From Sambucus nigra (Eukaryota; Streptophyta; Magnoliopsida; Dipsacales; Adoxaceae): DNA of 64,000 bases. A program made the translations under genes and the position numbers. This document shows, piece after piece, positions 33,596-45,594 of the stretch. The DNA lies in contig OX422219.1 in assembly GCA_949130495.1 (NCBI GenBank), forward strand, positions 264,911,111-264,975,110, written 5' to 3'. The notes below the pieces were generated by a model, which ran no database searches, was not told the origin of the DNA, and worked only from the letters and a program-made list of their open reading frames with translations. How positions within the stretch are numbered: position 1 is the first letter of the stretch; each line of letters begins with the position of its first letter.

Positions 33596-36221
33596 TGAAA
33601 CACCCTAAATCTTTGACTTACTTGAGTCTACATTATTTAGGCGTTTCAACTAATTTGGATATTGTGTCAAAACATATTTTTAGTGCCAGCCTTATCCTTA
33701 GTACATCTTACGACGTTACTCGATGACTTAACATGCCTCGACTCTACTCAACGACATATCCGAGTAAAGGTATTCACGTGTATTGCACATTTGCACTTGA
33801 CACATTAGGCACACATGTATATTTCTTGCTCTATGATTTTTATTGTGTGTCTAATTAATTGTGACCCTAAACTTTTTCTAAAAGAAATTATATTATTTTT
33901 TTTGAAAATAAGCTTTTAGTAAAACTGGTGCAATTTTGATTTAAAATGAATGATTTAGTTTTAAAATCATTTTCGGAATTTGTTGATAAAAAATAATTTT
34001 TCATTTTGAAAAATATTTTTCGAAACTCAAAATTACATGTTAAACAAATTTTGTGTTTAATAAACTAAAATGAATTTTTCCAAAACAATTTTTTGTTTAA
34101 TAAAGTGACTTGACCAAAGCCTTACCCACTTTGTTGTACACGTTTTTGTCATTATAGGAGCTATAGTCCTCTAGTGCAGATTTCGTCCTTTTGTTGTATA
34201 GATTGCTTTGGTTCATTTGATGTATGCATGGCTTTTACTGTTAATGATTAGAAATTATGCCAAGACCCTATGCCTTAGCATGTACCTGTTGGCGTGTGTG
34301 TTCCTCTTGTACACGATTTGACCTTGTGTCAATTATTTTTCGGCCATAGGTGTACTTGTATGGTTTTGGGTTATGGGAAACTATAGCAACTGCTTTTGAC
34401 CCTCTAGGTCGAATAGTTTTAGGTTTATTTTTTTTAAACCTCTTTTAGTTTCGTCCATACCCATTAGGAGATGACCTGGACTTAACTGCGATTTCTTATA
34501 CCTGCTAGGCTTTAGCTTTGACCGAGGTGACCTGCTACCTGCTATAGCCTTTTAGGCTTTCGGCACTATACCTGTTTTCGTCCCTTGCCAACTAAGTAGG
34601 TGATACCTTATACTTGACTGATTTTGACCGTCTAGAAGCTATTTGATTTTGACCAGATTTTAAAGCTTTCGACCTTACACTTTAGAGTAGGATGCTCAAG
34701 CTTTAAGGTGACTTGTCATTTCAGCCTTTATACTATATTCTGTTGGACGGTAAGTCTAAACCTTTAGAAGCCATATGATACTACGCTGTATTAGGTTTAT
34801 CTTTTAAACCTTAGGTTTCAAAGCTTTATAGCTTTAGTACTTTTTTCGTCCTTAGAAGCCATCTGTTAAAGAAACTTTGAGGTGTTGGATTATATCTACT
34901 TGGATTAGACTTCGTTAGTGATGGATTTGACGTGATTAGATTTGACCGAGATTTATGGAGATCACGGTTATGCCCATTGGTTGTATGCCTTATCACCTGC
35001 TATATTTCCATGAACTATAGGATCGTGAGTAACCCAATTAGATGTGTGTCATCTGTATCTTTTCGGTTATTTGTTTTAACCGTTAGGTACCCATTAGATC
35101 CCATTGGTCTATTTGGAGATCTTGCCACCTGTCTCTTTTATATCTGTTGGAGAAGTTTGTTACATCTAAAACTTATACCAGCCTGGATTTCATCTGTAGT
35201 GGTTTTAGGTTTTCAAGAGAATGGTTTTAAGATTCTTGAGTTGTTTTTATAACAGACTTAACTTGTTAAGACTGAATTTGATAAAATCTGTTAATTAGTT
35301 TTAACTCGATTCAATCTCGACCTTTGATTAATAATTTTTAATCTGAACCCTTGATTTTAAAAGTTTCTAGAATATTGTTTTCTCACCTATATAAACCTCT
35401 TTGTAGAGTTTATTGGAGTTAGATTTTTTTGAGAGCTATTCAGATTATATTTTCTAGAGTGAGAAACACAAGAGGGTTTAATATTTTTAAGAGATAAAAA
35501 TATAGAGAATTAGAGAGAATATCTAAGAGAGAAGAAAGTTCTTGCATTGTTACATTCAGAACATATTCACTTACACGTTTTGCACAACTAGTATGATGTT
35601 GAGAGATCAGTTTTGACTGAGTTGGAATTTGCTAAACAAGAATGACGGAGTTACAAAGTTGAGAGAACAACTACAACAATCAGAACTGCAGAGAAGTTAG
35701 AAGGATAAGAGACCAAGAGGGTACATTCCTAAACTTGTATAGGTCTGTTTGTGTGTTTAGTTTGTTATATAGCTTGTAACCGATAATTCTTTTTAGTGAA
35801 ATTTTGTTTTACTCCGTAGAGGGAGTCGTGGATGTTTTCCCGAGTTTGGGTTTTTACCACGTTAAAAAATCATACTTGTTATCTTCTTATCCTCATCTTA
35901 TTCTTTGTATGATTTAGAATTAAAATTGTTACATGATTTGAATTGGAATAATTCTTCATATGAGATATATTGGATTGTAATGTAATAAATCAGATTGTTA
36001 TTAATTTAACTTTTAATTAAATCAGATTTAATTGATTTTAATTTCCGCATGTGTTAAAATCTGATTAGTTAGATAATAAAGTTTTTCTTGATTTGATCAT
36101 ATACATGTTATTAGAAAAACTTGCATGAAATCAGAGTATGTTTATGTGTGCGTATGGAGATTGTTTCATGGGCGCATCTCAAAAAATGTTTCCCTCATTC
36201 CTCGGCTGGGAGAATTTTCAA
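33596..36221 (+). mobile_element. K: solo copia-type LTR inserted in the LTR of E (right end approximate)
   Basis: The partner LTR (near 27940) runs on without this 2.6-kb block. The block starts TGAAACACCC, has a TATATAAA box at 35388-35395, and near 35820-35865 has a GAGGGAGTCGTGGATG...GGGTTTTTACCACG stretch typical of copia R regions. There is no internal coding sequence, so it is a solo LTR. The right end is between about 36193 and 36221. A clean duplication is not visible; about 20 bp of the target present in the partner LTR are missing here. Confidence 0.75.
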
Positions 36222-37460
36222 TTGGTAATGTACTAGAACATATACTGTGATACCACTTGACTCCAAAAGTACATTAGTGAAAAGGGACTATTTCTATGAC
36301 TTATAACTAACTCATGATAGCCCACCACAATTATATTCATCTAATCTACCTATCTTTCAGTCCCACAATCGTTTCCTTACTAAAAGAGGCATCATATCCT
36401 CATAATCAATTTCTAGCATAGGTACGAATGCCCTTAATCATCCTAAGGCTCAAATCCCTTAATATTATAACATAACCCTCTATAAAACATTCACTAAGAA
36501 GGTCACTAAGTTTTAAACCCAAAAGAAAAGGGGTTTAAAGAAAATCCAATTCTTGGGCTAAAAATAGAGGATCGGTCGACTGGCCCCAGACCCCCAGTCA
36601 ATCGCGGTTCTAAATTTTTCCCTACGAAGAATGCAGTAGGCTTTTCCCTTAGGGCGCGGTCGACCTCCCCCTGGTCACGGTCGACCGGCCATACCAGATA
36701 TCTCGGCCCTTTTTCCATTTTTTGACGAACCATAATTCTCCAAACACCCAAAATACAAACATCCAACCCCCAATATTTAACTCAAACATATTCCTCACAT
36801 CAAAACCCAACCTACAATTCCTCTCATCAATTTATATGCCATAAATCCCATGTATAAACATCAAATTTAAGTTTTAGTCCCAAAAATCTAGGTTTTTGAC
36901 ATATAATCTAAAATCCAATTCTCTTGTCCACGCTTTATGAAATAAAATACACAAATGAATTATTTAGTAAGATTAGACACTTGCCTCAAAATTGTAGAGG
37001 TTGAATCTCCCTCGAAGCCGTTGATTTTTGGCCGGAACTCCCAGGCTCCAAGCTTTCTCCTCTCTCTTCTTTTTTTTCGGCTTCTCTTTCTCTCTCTAGG
37101 GTTTTCTCTCCCTCTCTCTTAATTTCAAGATTGAGATTTTTAATCTCCCAAAGGCTTTATAAGTCTAATAACCAAGATACTCAACTTTAAATAATAATAC
37201 ACTCTTTAAATGACTCGTTTACTCCAATTCGAGTCCAACTAACCTTAAAATATTTCGGAACCGAAATATAACACAAGGATAGTCATTTTGACTATCTCAA
37301 CCCATCCGAAATCAACTGTGCACTCAGAATTGTCATTCAAACTACTTTATGTCATCTTGTTTTGATCTCAATTGCCAAATTTTAAAATTCTTCAATTTAA
37401 ATAAACTTATTTCTCCCAAATAAATTAAATTCTCAGTCCCAAAAATCATGGGATGTTACA

Positions 37461-37740
37461 CGAATTAATCATCACACATGGATTTAAGAATAAAGCGCCA
37501 ACAATGTGGAGGTTCATTATGAGAATCAAAGTTCTACCCACTTGGCCAATAGCCAAATTCATAATGGTAGGACCAAGATATAGATTCTCAGTTTTATTTC
37601 ACACTGGACGTTATTGATGCGGGTGTTGTTATTCTGAAGAAAATTGGCACCAAAGATAATTCGTCCAACATATTGACGAAGGTGTATCGATGGTCAACTT
37701 TGAGCATTGTTCAAACTTGATTAATGTTCTACACCATTCA
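37461..37740 (+). pseudogene. Copia RNase H C-terminal remnant
   Basis: Near 37640-37740 the plus strand reads KKIGTKDNSSNMLTKV, a degraded form of the copia motif usually written HTxDNPADMLTK, followed after a frameshift by NFEHCSNLINVL, which matches the end of copia RNase H. The rest of pol is absent at this site. Confidence 0.65.
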
Positions 37741-37820
37741 TTCCCTTTATGGGTTATTTGATTGTGGTATTCCTAGATGATTGAGTTGATGTATATGGGT
37801 TACGGTATTCGTTCGCCATG

Positions 37821-38460
37821 GTGGATATTTATGTATATTTGTCTAAGAAGATAGCAGACCACACTTTTTTACAATTGATTACCATCAAATCCCTGACTTC
37901 ACTGTAAAGAAGGGATTTCCCGTGGGTCAATGTTAGGACCAGTGTTCTGAGGGGTTTTCATGTGAGACCCTTGACTAGAGAAGGTCTATGTTTGCTATAA
38001 AAATGGGCATTATATTTGTTCTAAAAACATATTTTAGTAAGGTTTATTTTGGGATTTTTTCTTATTTTTCTCTCTTATATAAATAAACTTTTAGAGGATC
38101 TTAACCTAAGTTTAATAGAAATTTGTATGATCTCATTCATTGTTCTATAAATATTAAGAGGATTACTGAGCTTGAGAGTTGTAACCCTTGTTGATTGAAT
38201 GAAATAAATGAAGCCATCATCCATTTACCTAGACATATTAATGAACCATGTACATCTTTTATTGTTCTTGGTTTTTTATTTTCTCTTTACTTTCTCATTA
38301 CTTTTCATTTAGATTGTATTCTGGAATTATCTCTTAAGTTGTTCTTTATCTTTGATCTTAGACATTCATGAATCAATCTATTGAGTGAGTATTCGCACAA
38401 CATTTATTTGCCCTCATTCACCTCTATTATTTGATTAATCCTCATATTCTGCTCGAATTA
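37821..38460 (+). repeat. Probable copia 3' LTR, boundaries approximate
   Basis: It follows the RNase H remnant at the distance expected for a copia 3' LTR, after a purine-rich GGTGGATATTTATG. It includes a TATATAAATA box near 38075 and AT-rich leader sequence. No partner LTR found. Confidence 0.4.
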
Positions 38461-40480
38461 AATATCCTTAATTAACACATCATCCCATAAATCTCCTTAT
38501 TGTAAGGTTTACAATAGGTTATTAAAAATGGGGTTTAATTACATCTTTAATTCTTTAAAAAGTTAACCATATGAAGGTTAGAAGTCTTGCTTTCATTTTC
38601 ACAATTTTCTATATAAGCTTCTCTATTGTAAGGAGTATAGTGATTTGCAACGTTAGAAGGGGTCATAAGTTCAAAAAAGCATTACAATCACAATGATTAA
38701 TCAAATCATGAATATGGTCATGCAATGTTCCCTTAGGTGGTTAAATCTAATAAAATAAAGAGAGGTTCTAATACCACATGAGAGTGCTTGTGCAACATGC
38801 ATGCGTGATCAACATGATGATGGAGTAAGGATACCAAATAAAAATAAACTACCACGACAAAGGTAAAGTATATTTTAATTCCTTTTAAGGCTATGTAAAC
38901 ACAACCAACGTATATGTCACAAATGATTTACCAAAGAGACTAAATCAAATTTTAACTGTATATATTTGGTGATAAATGAATGATTCTAGGATATAAAGGA
39001 ACAAATTATGTCTTACACTCATTTACACATAATTATTTCTAATGTTACTTCACACCATACCTTCCTACTCGGGAAGTAACCAATAACGGGAGGGTGCTTA
39101 ACCACATTATGTTTTGGTACACCAATATTTTCATTATCAACACAAATGAAGATCTTCTTTGTAGTTGAAAATGAAACTTTTGTCTAGGTGAAATTTGAAC
39201 TAAAACAATCCCTATTTGTTATATTTATGACTTCTTGGGATGTGAGGTCTTGCTAATATCCCAAATATTTAATAATTATGTAATTGATAAAAAAACAAAT
39301 AAAACTGGATTAAGTTAATAATATATTTATTTGGATTTGATATATATATATATATAAAACTTGATTTTGTTACTTCTAAGATCTTGTTTATGTCTTTCAC
39401 TTATGTGCTAATGTGTTATTTGATAATGATAATAATAACATAATAATTTCATAATAACATAATTAATTTGGACTAAAAATATTGTTTGGTTTCAAATTAG
39501 GTTTTAACGCATATTTAAGGGCCCAAATGGGTTAAAACTATAGGAGAGTGCACCCATGGGTGGGATAACTCATTAGGTTTAGTTTGAGGATGTTAGAGGT
39601 TGGTTTGGAGGTTCGTAATCACACTTAAAATAGGGTTAAGTAATATTTATTAATTGAGCATAAAAAAGGAAGATTTGGACTAACCTTAAATCACTTTGAC
39701 ATTTAGTAAATCTTCAAAGCTACATCAAAGCCCTAAAGGGTCCAATTGAGAAGGAAAATGGAAAATTGAGAGGGAAGCTAAAATAAACAAGCTTTGAGAG
39801 GAAGTAAGAAGATGAATTGAATAAATTGAAAAGGGAATTAAGAACACAATCATCATCTTAAATAATTCATCAAAAAATGACTTTTTGAAAAATGCTAAGG
39901 TAATATTTCTTTTATTTAAACCACTTCAGTTAGATTATAATATTTTGAAATGCATCAAAATGAATTCATCATTCAAGTGAGAACATTAGGATACTATAAT
40001 ATTATTTTTGATTATGAGAATTACATAAGGAATTTCTGGGTATTATTCTTGGTTTTTAATTACTAGTTTAGGATTTATTTGAAATACTTGAGAATTAAAT
40101 TGTGAATTTTGTGAGAATATATGGTTGGAGATCATATTAGGATTTGTAATCCTTGATTAATCGTATTAGTTGGTGGAGAATTTATAATATCAATGAGGGG
40201 TGTTAATTGGGTGATTTGGTTTAGTTGAGGCTTATAATTGAAGTTGGATAATCTTAAGGATTCAATCCATTCTTAAATTTGAATTCATATTTAACTCATC
40301 TTGAAATTATGAAATTATGTAATAAGGAATTACGATTTAATATTTAAATAAGATACTTTTAAAAATGCACTACTGCTTGATTTGGTTTAATTTGGGGGTT
40401 TAACCATTCACATGACATTTGAGAAATAGATATAACTGTATGTTAATTATGAAATTGGGGATTTAATAATATTGTTATAA

Positions 40481-40498
40481 TGTGTGTGTGTGTGTGTA

Positions 40499-40556
<58 letters not shown>
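40481..40556. repeat. (TG)n(TA)n microsatellite
   Basis: An interrupted TG run changes into about 15 TA units and ends with CACACA. Confidence 0.97.
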
Positions 40557-40560
<4 letters not shown>

Positions 40561-40562
<2 letters not shown>

Positions 40563-40716
40563 AAACATAGGAACCTTAAATGCTCTAACTTGATTAGATG
40601 ATTTCAATTACCCAATTTTAATTGGTATTTCATATATATATATATGAAATACGAATTAAAATTGGGTAATTGAAATCATCTAATCAAGTTAGAGCATTTA
40701 AGGTTCCTATGTTTTG
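40561..40716. repeat. 156-bp near-perfect foldback
   Basis: Two 78-bp arms meet in an AT core; by eye only one pair mismatches (in the AATTGGTATTTC stretch against GAAATACGAATT). No spacer and no clear target duplication. Confidence 0.95.
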
Positions 40717-41741
40717 TTCTTCTCATTTTATGTGCTTTTATACCTGAATTGATTGGTATTTATTGAGTATATGTCAATTTCATGTTTTAAACTCTTAATA
40801 AAGTCAATTTGAAGTCCTTAAAATTTCTTTAACAGATTGAACTGGGTTGAATTGGGTCAAATTCTATCTTAGAAATAATTAAAGAACTAGTAGGAATATA
40901 TGATTACAGCCTTAAAAACTTGGCTTCAGTTTTCGAGTGCGGAGATATTTGTGTAGTTTGAATCATAGTTTGGTCCACATATGTAAAGAAATATCTATAA
41001 CAATATTATTAAATCCCCAATTTCATGTAGTGTTTGGGATGAAAACATCATTATATTTAATTCATATTTTTACCATTAGGCTCAGGTGTATGGCTTGGGT
41101 TGGTAACCTCACATTAAACATAATGAAAATATAATTATTAGGTGTTGGGAAAATACGCTTAAGTCACATTTAACATCAGATAAACATGATTTACATTGAA
41201 AATGATGAAAAAATATTTTGAATCTATAATTGAGTATTTAGTGTAAATATTTTAATGTAATAAAAAATCCGTATATCAGTTAACATTAATTAACGTAATA
41301 TGATAAAATTAAATTAAGAGCATGGAATTTGAATAACAAGAGTTTATAATTAGAGAGACCTATAATCATGTTTAGAATAATTTAAGATTGTATATATGTA
41401 ATAATAATTATATGTATACTATATGTAATGTATATTATGAGTTATGCACACACAAGCTTCCTTCATGTATTGTGTTGAGACCAGGGTGCAATACATTAGT
41501 TGACAATCTACCTGAAAGTATTGGGACGAGTCCACATTGTATGCGTGTTGACACTACTTTATAAGGTATGGAGGGCTAATACACTTTATTTTGTTATACA
41601 TGAGCCCTGAGTAGAGGATATGTATGATATGCTTAATGCCTGACTAGAAGCCATGCATGTTGTGCTTAATCCGTGAGTAGAGCCCGGGAATTGGGCGAGT
41701 GGAGTTTATGCTCGGTAAATTTACGTATTGTGCTTTAGTCA

Positions 41742-42475
41742 TGTGACACCCCACCTACTAAAATACTGGTTGATCAATCCTATATCAAATTAAACATGAA
41801 TCTCAAATGGTTTCTTTCTCAACATCACTGTCGAAAAAACAATTAATAACTAATAACCTATTAGGCTTGGCGTCAAATTTTAAACTTTCAAATCTTTATA
41901 AACTTAATGCCCAATTAAAATCATTCACGCAGGAATATAATCAACAAATGGAATAAATAATTAAATAACTAATAACTCTTAGTAAACATATATATACAAT
42001 AACACAGTTTAAACCTTACTCAAGTCCACTTAAAGTCCTTTTTTTACACAATGTGGACCAAAAACTTCCTTTCCCATTTCTAAAATTTATATTTGGAGAA
42101 CTTAGCATAAAGTTTATTCTTTTGCAATGTCTGCAATGCACGCAATTGTTGGTCGTGCTCCTCTTTAGTCCGTGAATATATCAAAATATCATAAATAAAA
42201 ATGATAATGCACTGGTCCAAATGTGATTGGAACACCCAATTCATTAAGTTCATGAATATAGTCGGGTCATTATTCCACCAAAACGGCATAACGAGTCAAG
42301 AAGGTAGTCTTGGGAGCATCCTCCTCTCTCCCTCTCAACTCGTGATAATTGGATCGCAAATCAATCTTCAAAAGAAAAAAGCTCCCTTCAGCTGGTTAAA
42401 ATAATCATCAATCCTCAGTAGTGGATGATGTTCTTCATAGTTTGCTTATTCAACTCATGGTAGTCGATGCATGAT
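41742..42475 (-). pseudogene. Element G: Ty3/gypsy RT fragment fused to an LTR end, minus strand
   Basis: RT is read on the minus strand from 42475 (SCIDYHELNK) through MPFWWNNDPTIFMNLMNW near 42289-42235 to IIFIYDILIYS near 42200-42165, where the first catalytic Asp is replaced by Tyr. The expected DLRSNYHEL-type block lies in between, with frameshifts. After KFSKYKF (42080) the coding sequence stops and an LTR end (TGTGACACCCC at 41742, similar to B's to about 42040) follows, so RNase H, integrase and most of the LTR are deleted. Confidence 0.75.
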
Positions 42476-42480
42476 CTCAT
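42476..42480. repeat. Target site duplication CTCAT, left copy, of element C
   Basis: Repeated exactly at 52659-52663. Confidence 0.95.
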
Positions 42481-45402
42481 TGTAATACCCCGTATTTTTA
42501 TGCTTTCTAAATTTGGGGATTTATTAAATTTAATGTGAGTTATTAATTTAATATAAATCCGGAAATTAAATATTTTTAATTACTAACGTGACGAGAGTTA
42601 GTAATCATTGGAAACTTGTTGAATATTATTAATGAGTAAAGTAATATAATATTGGTACTATTAAATGTCACGAGTGAATAAAATGGCAATTTTGGAATTT
42701 TAAGTGGGGACACGCCCGTGTCGCGTCGGGACTAAATGTTAATTAATAAAAGTGAATAAATTATAAGTCTCTCGTATGGTCGTTTTGAGTGCACCAAAGT
42801 GTTCGGAAGGGTCGAGATAGTCAGAAAAGTGTACCCGTGGGTTTAGTTTGGGTCTCGGGGCATTTTTAGGCCTATTTAGCACCCCGGGAGGGCATTTTGA
42901 ACATTTTGCTTTTTTAGGTAATTAAACCCACGAAATTTATTAGGTTATATCAGCCATTTGGAATGGTCTTTTAGGGTTATCAGACTCACAACCTTAGGAT
43001 GTCCATTAGAGAGGAAGGTAGAAAGCTTTCCAAGCAATCCAAGGCCAAAAATTCATCCGGTTGCACCGCCACCACCACCAACGCGTAGATCGCGCGACGG
43101 GGAGCGCAACCACACCAAATTCGTCCACAAATCAGAACCCTAAAATCTACAGGCAAGTATTTATCTTGCTTAATTTCGTTAATGCATCATTCATGTTAGT
43201 CTAGGGATGATTAGGATGAGTTTCATAGAAGAAAACCCATGTTGGAGATAGGAAAAATTTCATGTAGTAATGATATATATGATAATATGGAAACCATTCA
43301 TATGTAGAGGTTGTATTATGAAATTTGGAATTAATATGGATGAACGAATTGATGTTGATTAGGTTCTCTAATTGAAAATTTGGGAATTAGGGTTCTTACG
43401 AATTAATTTGGGGATTTCATGTAATCTAAATGATTTTTGATTAATTAATGATTCGAGGAAGTTATTAATGTTATATAATCATGATATTATTGATTGAGAT
43501 TGAAGAGGAGACGTTTGGGATTAAACTATAGATGTTTTTAGGCTTAAAAATGGTGAAAAACGAATATGCTAAAGGTTGAAGACGAAATAGTGCAGTTCGC
43601 GCGATGTCGCGCGAAGTAGTTCGAGTGAGATGTCAATGTCGCGTGAAGTCATTCGAGCGAGATGGAGAAGTCGTTCGAAGTAGTTCGAGCGACACTTACA
43701 AGTCGTTCGAGCGAGAACCATTATGGTTCGAGCGAGATTTTCAATTTTTGAGGGAAATTCCTATTTTACCCCTGTTTTAGAAATTGGTTAATTTGAGTGA
43801 GGAAAACCAGTATTCGAGGAATTCAGATTAGTACAAAGTTTTTGGGGTTGTGTAGGTGTGACGATTTCAGTATTTGGGATGGTGAGGTTACTTTAAAGAT
43901 CACGAGAGGGAGATAACCGTAATAAACGATATGAGTCCGTTATACGGGATAAGTGAGTAAAATGTCTTCAGAACAAGAAGTTATAATTATAGATTGTGGG
44001 TACACCAAATTGAGAAATGTGATTAAGTGTTGTATATATATGACTATGTGATTGTGCATATATTATAAATGTGTAAAAATCATGCCCGTGCTACTTGATA
44101 TCCTTGAGGTTACCGCGCTGGGACAATCTTATCTTGATGGGACCTTTATGGGGGATATTGACTCGTACCCTAGAAGATAGGAATCCTAGGTACAGGCTAT
44201 CGGATCGATAGTCACGGTCCTAAGAGATGTGAGGGTATGTGCTGACCTCTTGGACCTAGAAACTATGCTTCGCCTCAATATTGTTTGTGTTTTGTTCAAT
44301 ACAGTTCGAGAGTGATCCCGAACTTTTATTTCCCTTAGTACGAGTGATACGGGGACTGGATAGCAGAGTATGCCCGCACCATAATTATTATGTGGGGTGC
44401 TGTTAGAATATATATATTATATGAGGATTAATAAATATTTAAATCTGAATTTGGGAACTACCTACTGTGCTTAAGGTAAGTAAGAAATTAATAATTATTT
44501 AAATTGTGGAATAAGTGTTTTAAAAGTATAATGTGTTACTGAGAAACTTATTAGTAAATAAGGTTTAAATGAGACCTTTCCTGTTAAGTAAAATTAACCT
44601 ATTAAACGGTTGGAATTGTCAGTTTAAATCTTACGAACAACCTAAGATAAGATAAGTTAAACCATTGGGAAGGTTAGTACGATAAGCGTGCACATTAATA
44701 GAGAGGTGAGAATTTCTCAAGGGAGTGCCGCACTAATATGTTGTTGCATTGGCCAGTAAACATTTTAAATACTTGCTAAACAAATTTTAAATCATTTTTA
44801 CAATCGGGCTCTGACCCATTTCCATTTTCTTTCCCTCTTGTATATATATATGTATGTATTAGAGATGCCCATCCACAGGGGCGTCTTGCATAGGATCCTT
44901 TGGAAGGAAAGCGCTGCAGCTTAGGTGGGAGTTGCATGCCTCTTGCTTAGACGACCTCATTTATTTGATTCTACTCCTAGCATTATTTATTCCAGTTGGG
45001 CATGTGTCACCCTTTCCATTATTCCGTTGTTTCATTGGACATTGTGATTAATTTATTTCCAGTATTCACACTTTGGGATTTATTACTGTCAGGATGTTTT
45101 TCCTTTAAATTTTAATGTTGGAATTACCTAGTTGGATGTTTAATTATTTGATTGTTTGTTCCGGTGTAGTTGTTGTGTGATTCTTTAATTATGAATTTCG
45201 TAAAGTTTAAATGTTGGTTTATATAAATAAAATTTGGAAACTAATGTCTAAAGTGGTTTTGACACTTAGCTTAATTATGTGGGGTGTTAAATTGGAAAAG
45301 TTATTTTTATGACAGTGATGCTAAGAATGAACCAACCGTTCACCTTGATTATAATTTAATAAAGGACTGATCACCCGATATTTAATTAGGCGGGGTGTCA
45401 CA
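42481..45402 (+). repeat. Element C 5' LTR (2922 bp)
   Basis: It has a GCAAG...CTTGC stem at 43153-43169, a palindrome cluster at about 43595-43740 and AT runs near 44840. In the first 91 bases, three differences from the partner, all transitions. Confidence 0.95.
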
Positions 45403-45404
45403 GG

Positions 45405-45416
45405 TGGTATCAGAGC
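45405..45416 (+). other. Element C primer binding site (tRNA-iMet)
   Basis: TGGTATCAGAGC two bases after the LTR; the leader that follows shares blocks with B, E and F. Confidence 0.97.
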
Positions 45417-45594
45417 ATCAGGTTCTAGTGTCCTTAGGATCTATATGGCTTATCTCGTTTCCAGCTTAGCGTCTTTGATTTAGAGCCCTAACATTAGGAA
45501 TGTTGTATTTATATTTATGCGTTGGAAATTCGTTCTTTTGCGAGTTGTCGATGTGAATGTTGAACTTATTCAGATTAAATTTTAAAACTTTCAG

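Larger units (their letters stand above)
25685..37460 (-). mobile_element. Element E: large non-autonomous Ty3/gypsy element, minus strand
   Basis: LTRs at 25685-29200 and 31308-37460 (the latter split by K) flank only 2.1 kb. On the minus strand the LTR starts TGTAACACCCCACG and ends GGGTGTCACA. Primer site at 31294-31305, polypurine tract at 29201-29216. Inside are a gag remnant and non-coding DNA, no pol. The flanks CAAAG (25680-25684) and CGAAT (37461-37465) do not match, so the target duplication has decayed or an end is rearranged. F, at the right end of the window, has the same interior, so the pol-less form is a family rather than a single accident. Confidence 0.85.
31308..37460 (-). 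repeat. Element E 5' LTR, interrupted by solo LTR K
   Basis: Homologous to 25685-29200 over 31308-33595 and 36222-37460. Its AT run at 33042-33076 is far longer than in the partner. CGGTCGACC-type palindromes lie at about 36570-36690. Confidence 0.88.
40449..41026. repeat. 31-bp perfect outer inverted repeat
   Basis: 40449-40479 is the exact reverse complement of 40996-41026. The 516-bp loop holds a microsatellite and a 156-bp foldback. Confidence 0.95.
38461..41741. other. Unassigned repeat DNA with microsatellite and inverted repeat
   Basis: No supported gene. At about 38762-38785 the minus strand reads TGGTATTAGAACC just after CACTCTCA, possibly another copia primer site. The region also holds the (GT)n(TA)n tract and the nested inverted repeat listed separately. 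41440-41740 has LTR-like texture but no pair. Confidence 0.4.

Noticed and set aside
42958..43143. 61-codon sense ORF found in both LTRs of C (also 50217-50402)
   Set aside because: It begins with TTG, not ATG, and recurrence is expected because LTRs are copies of each other.
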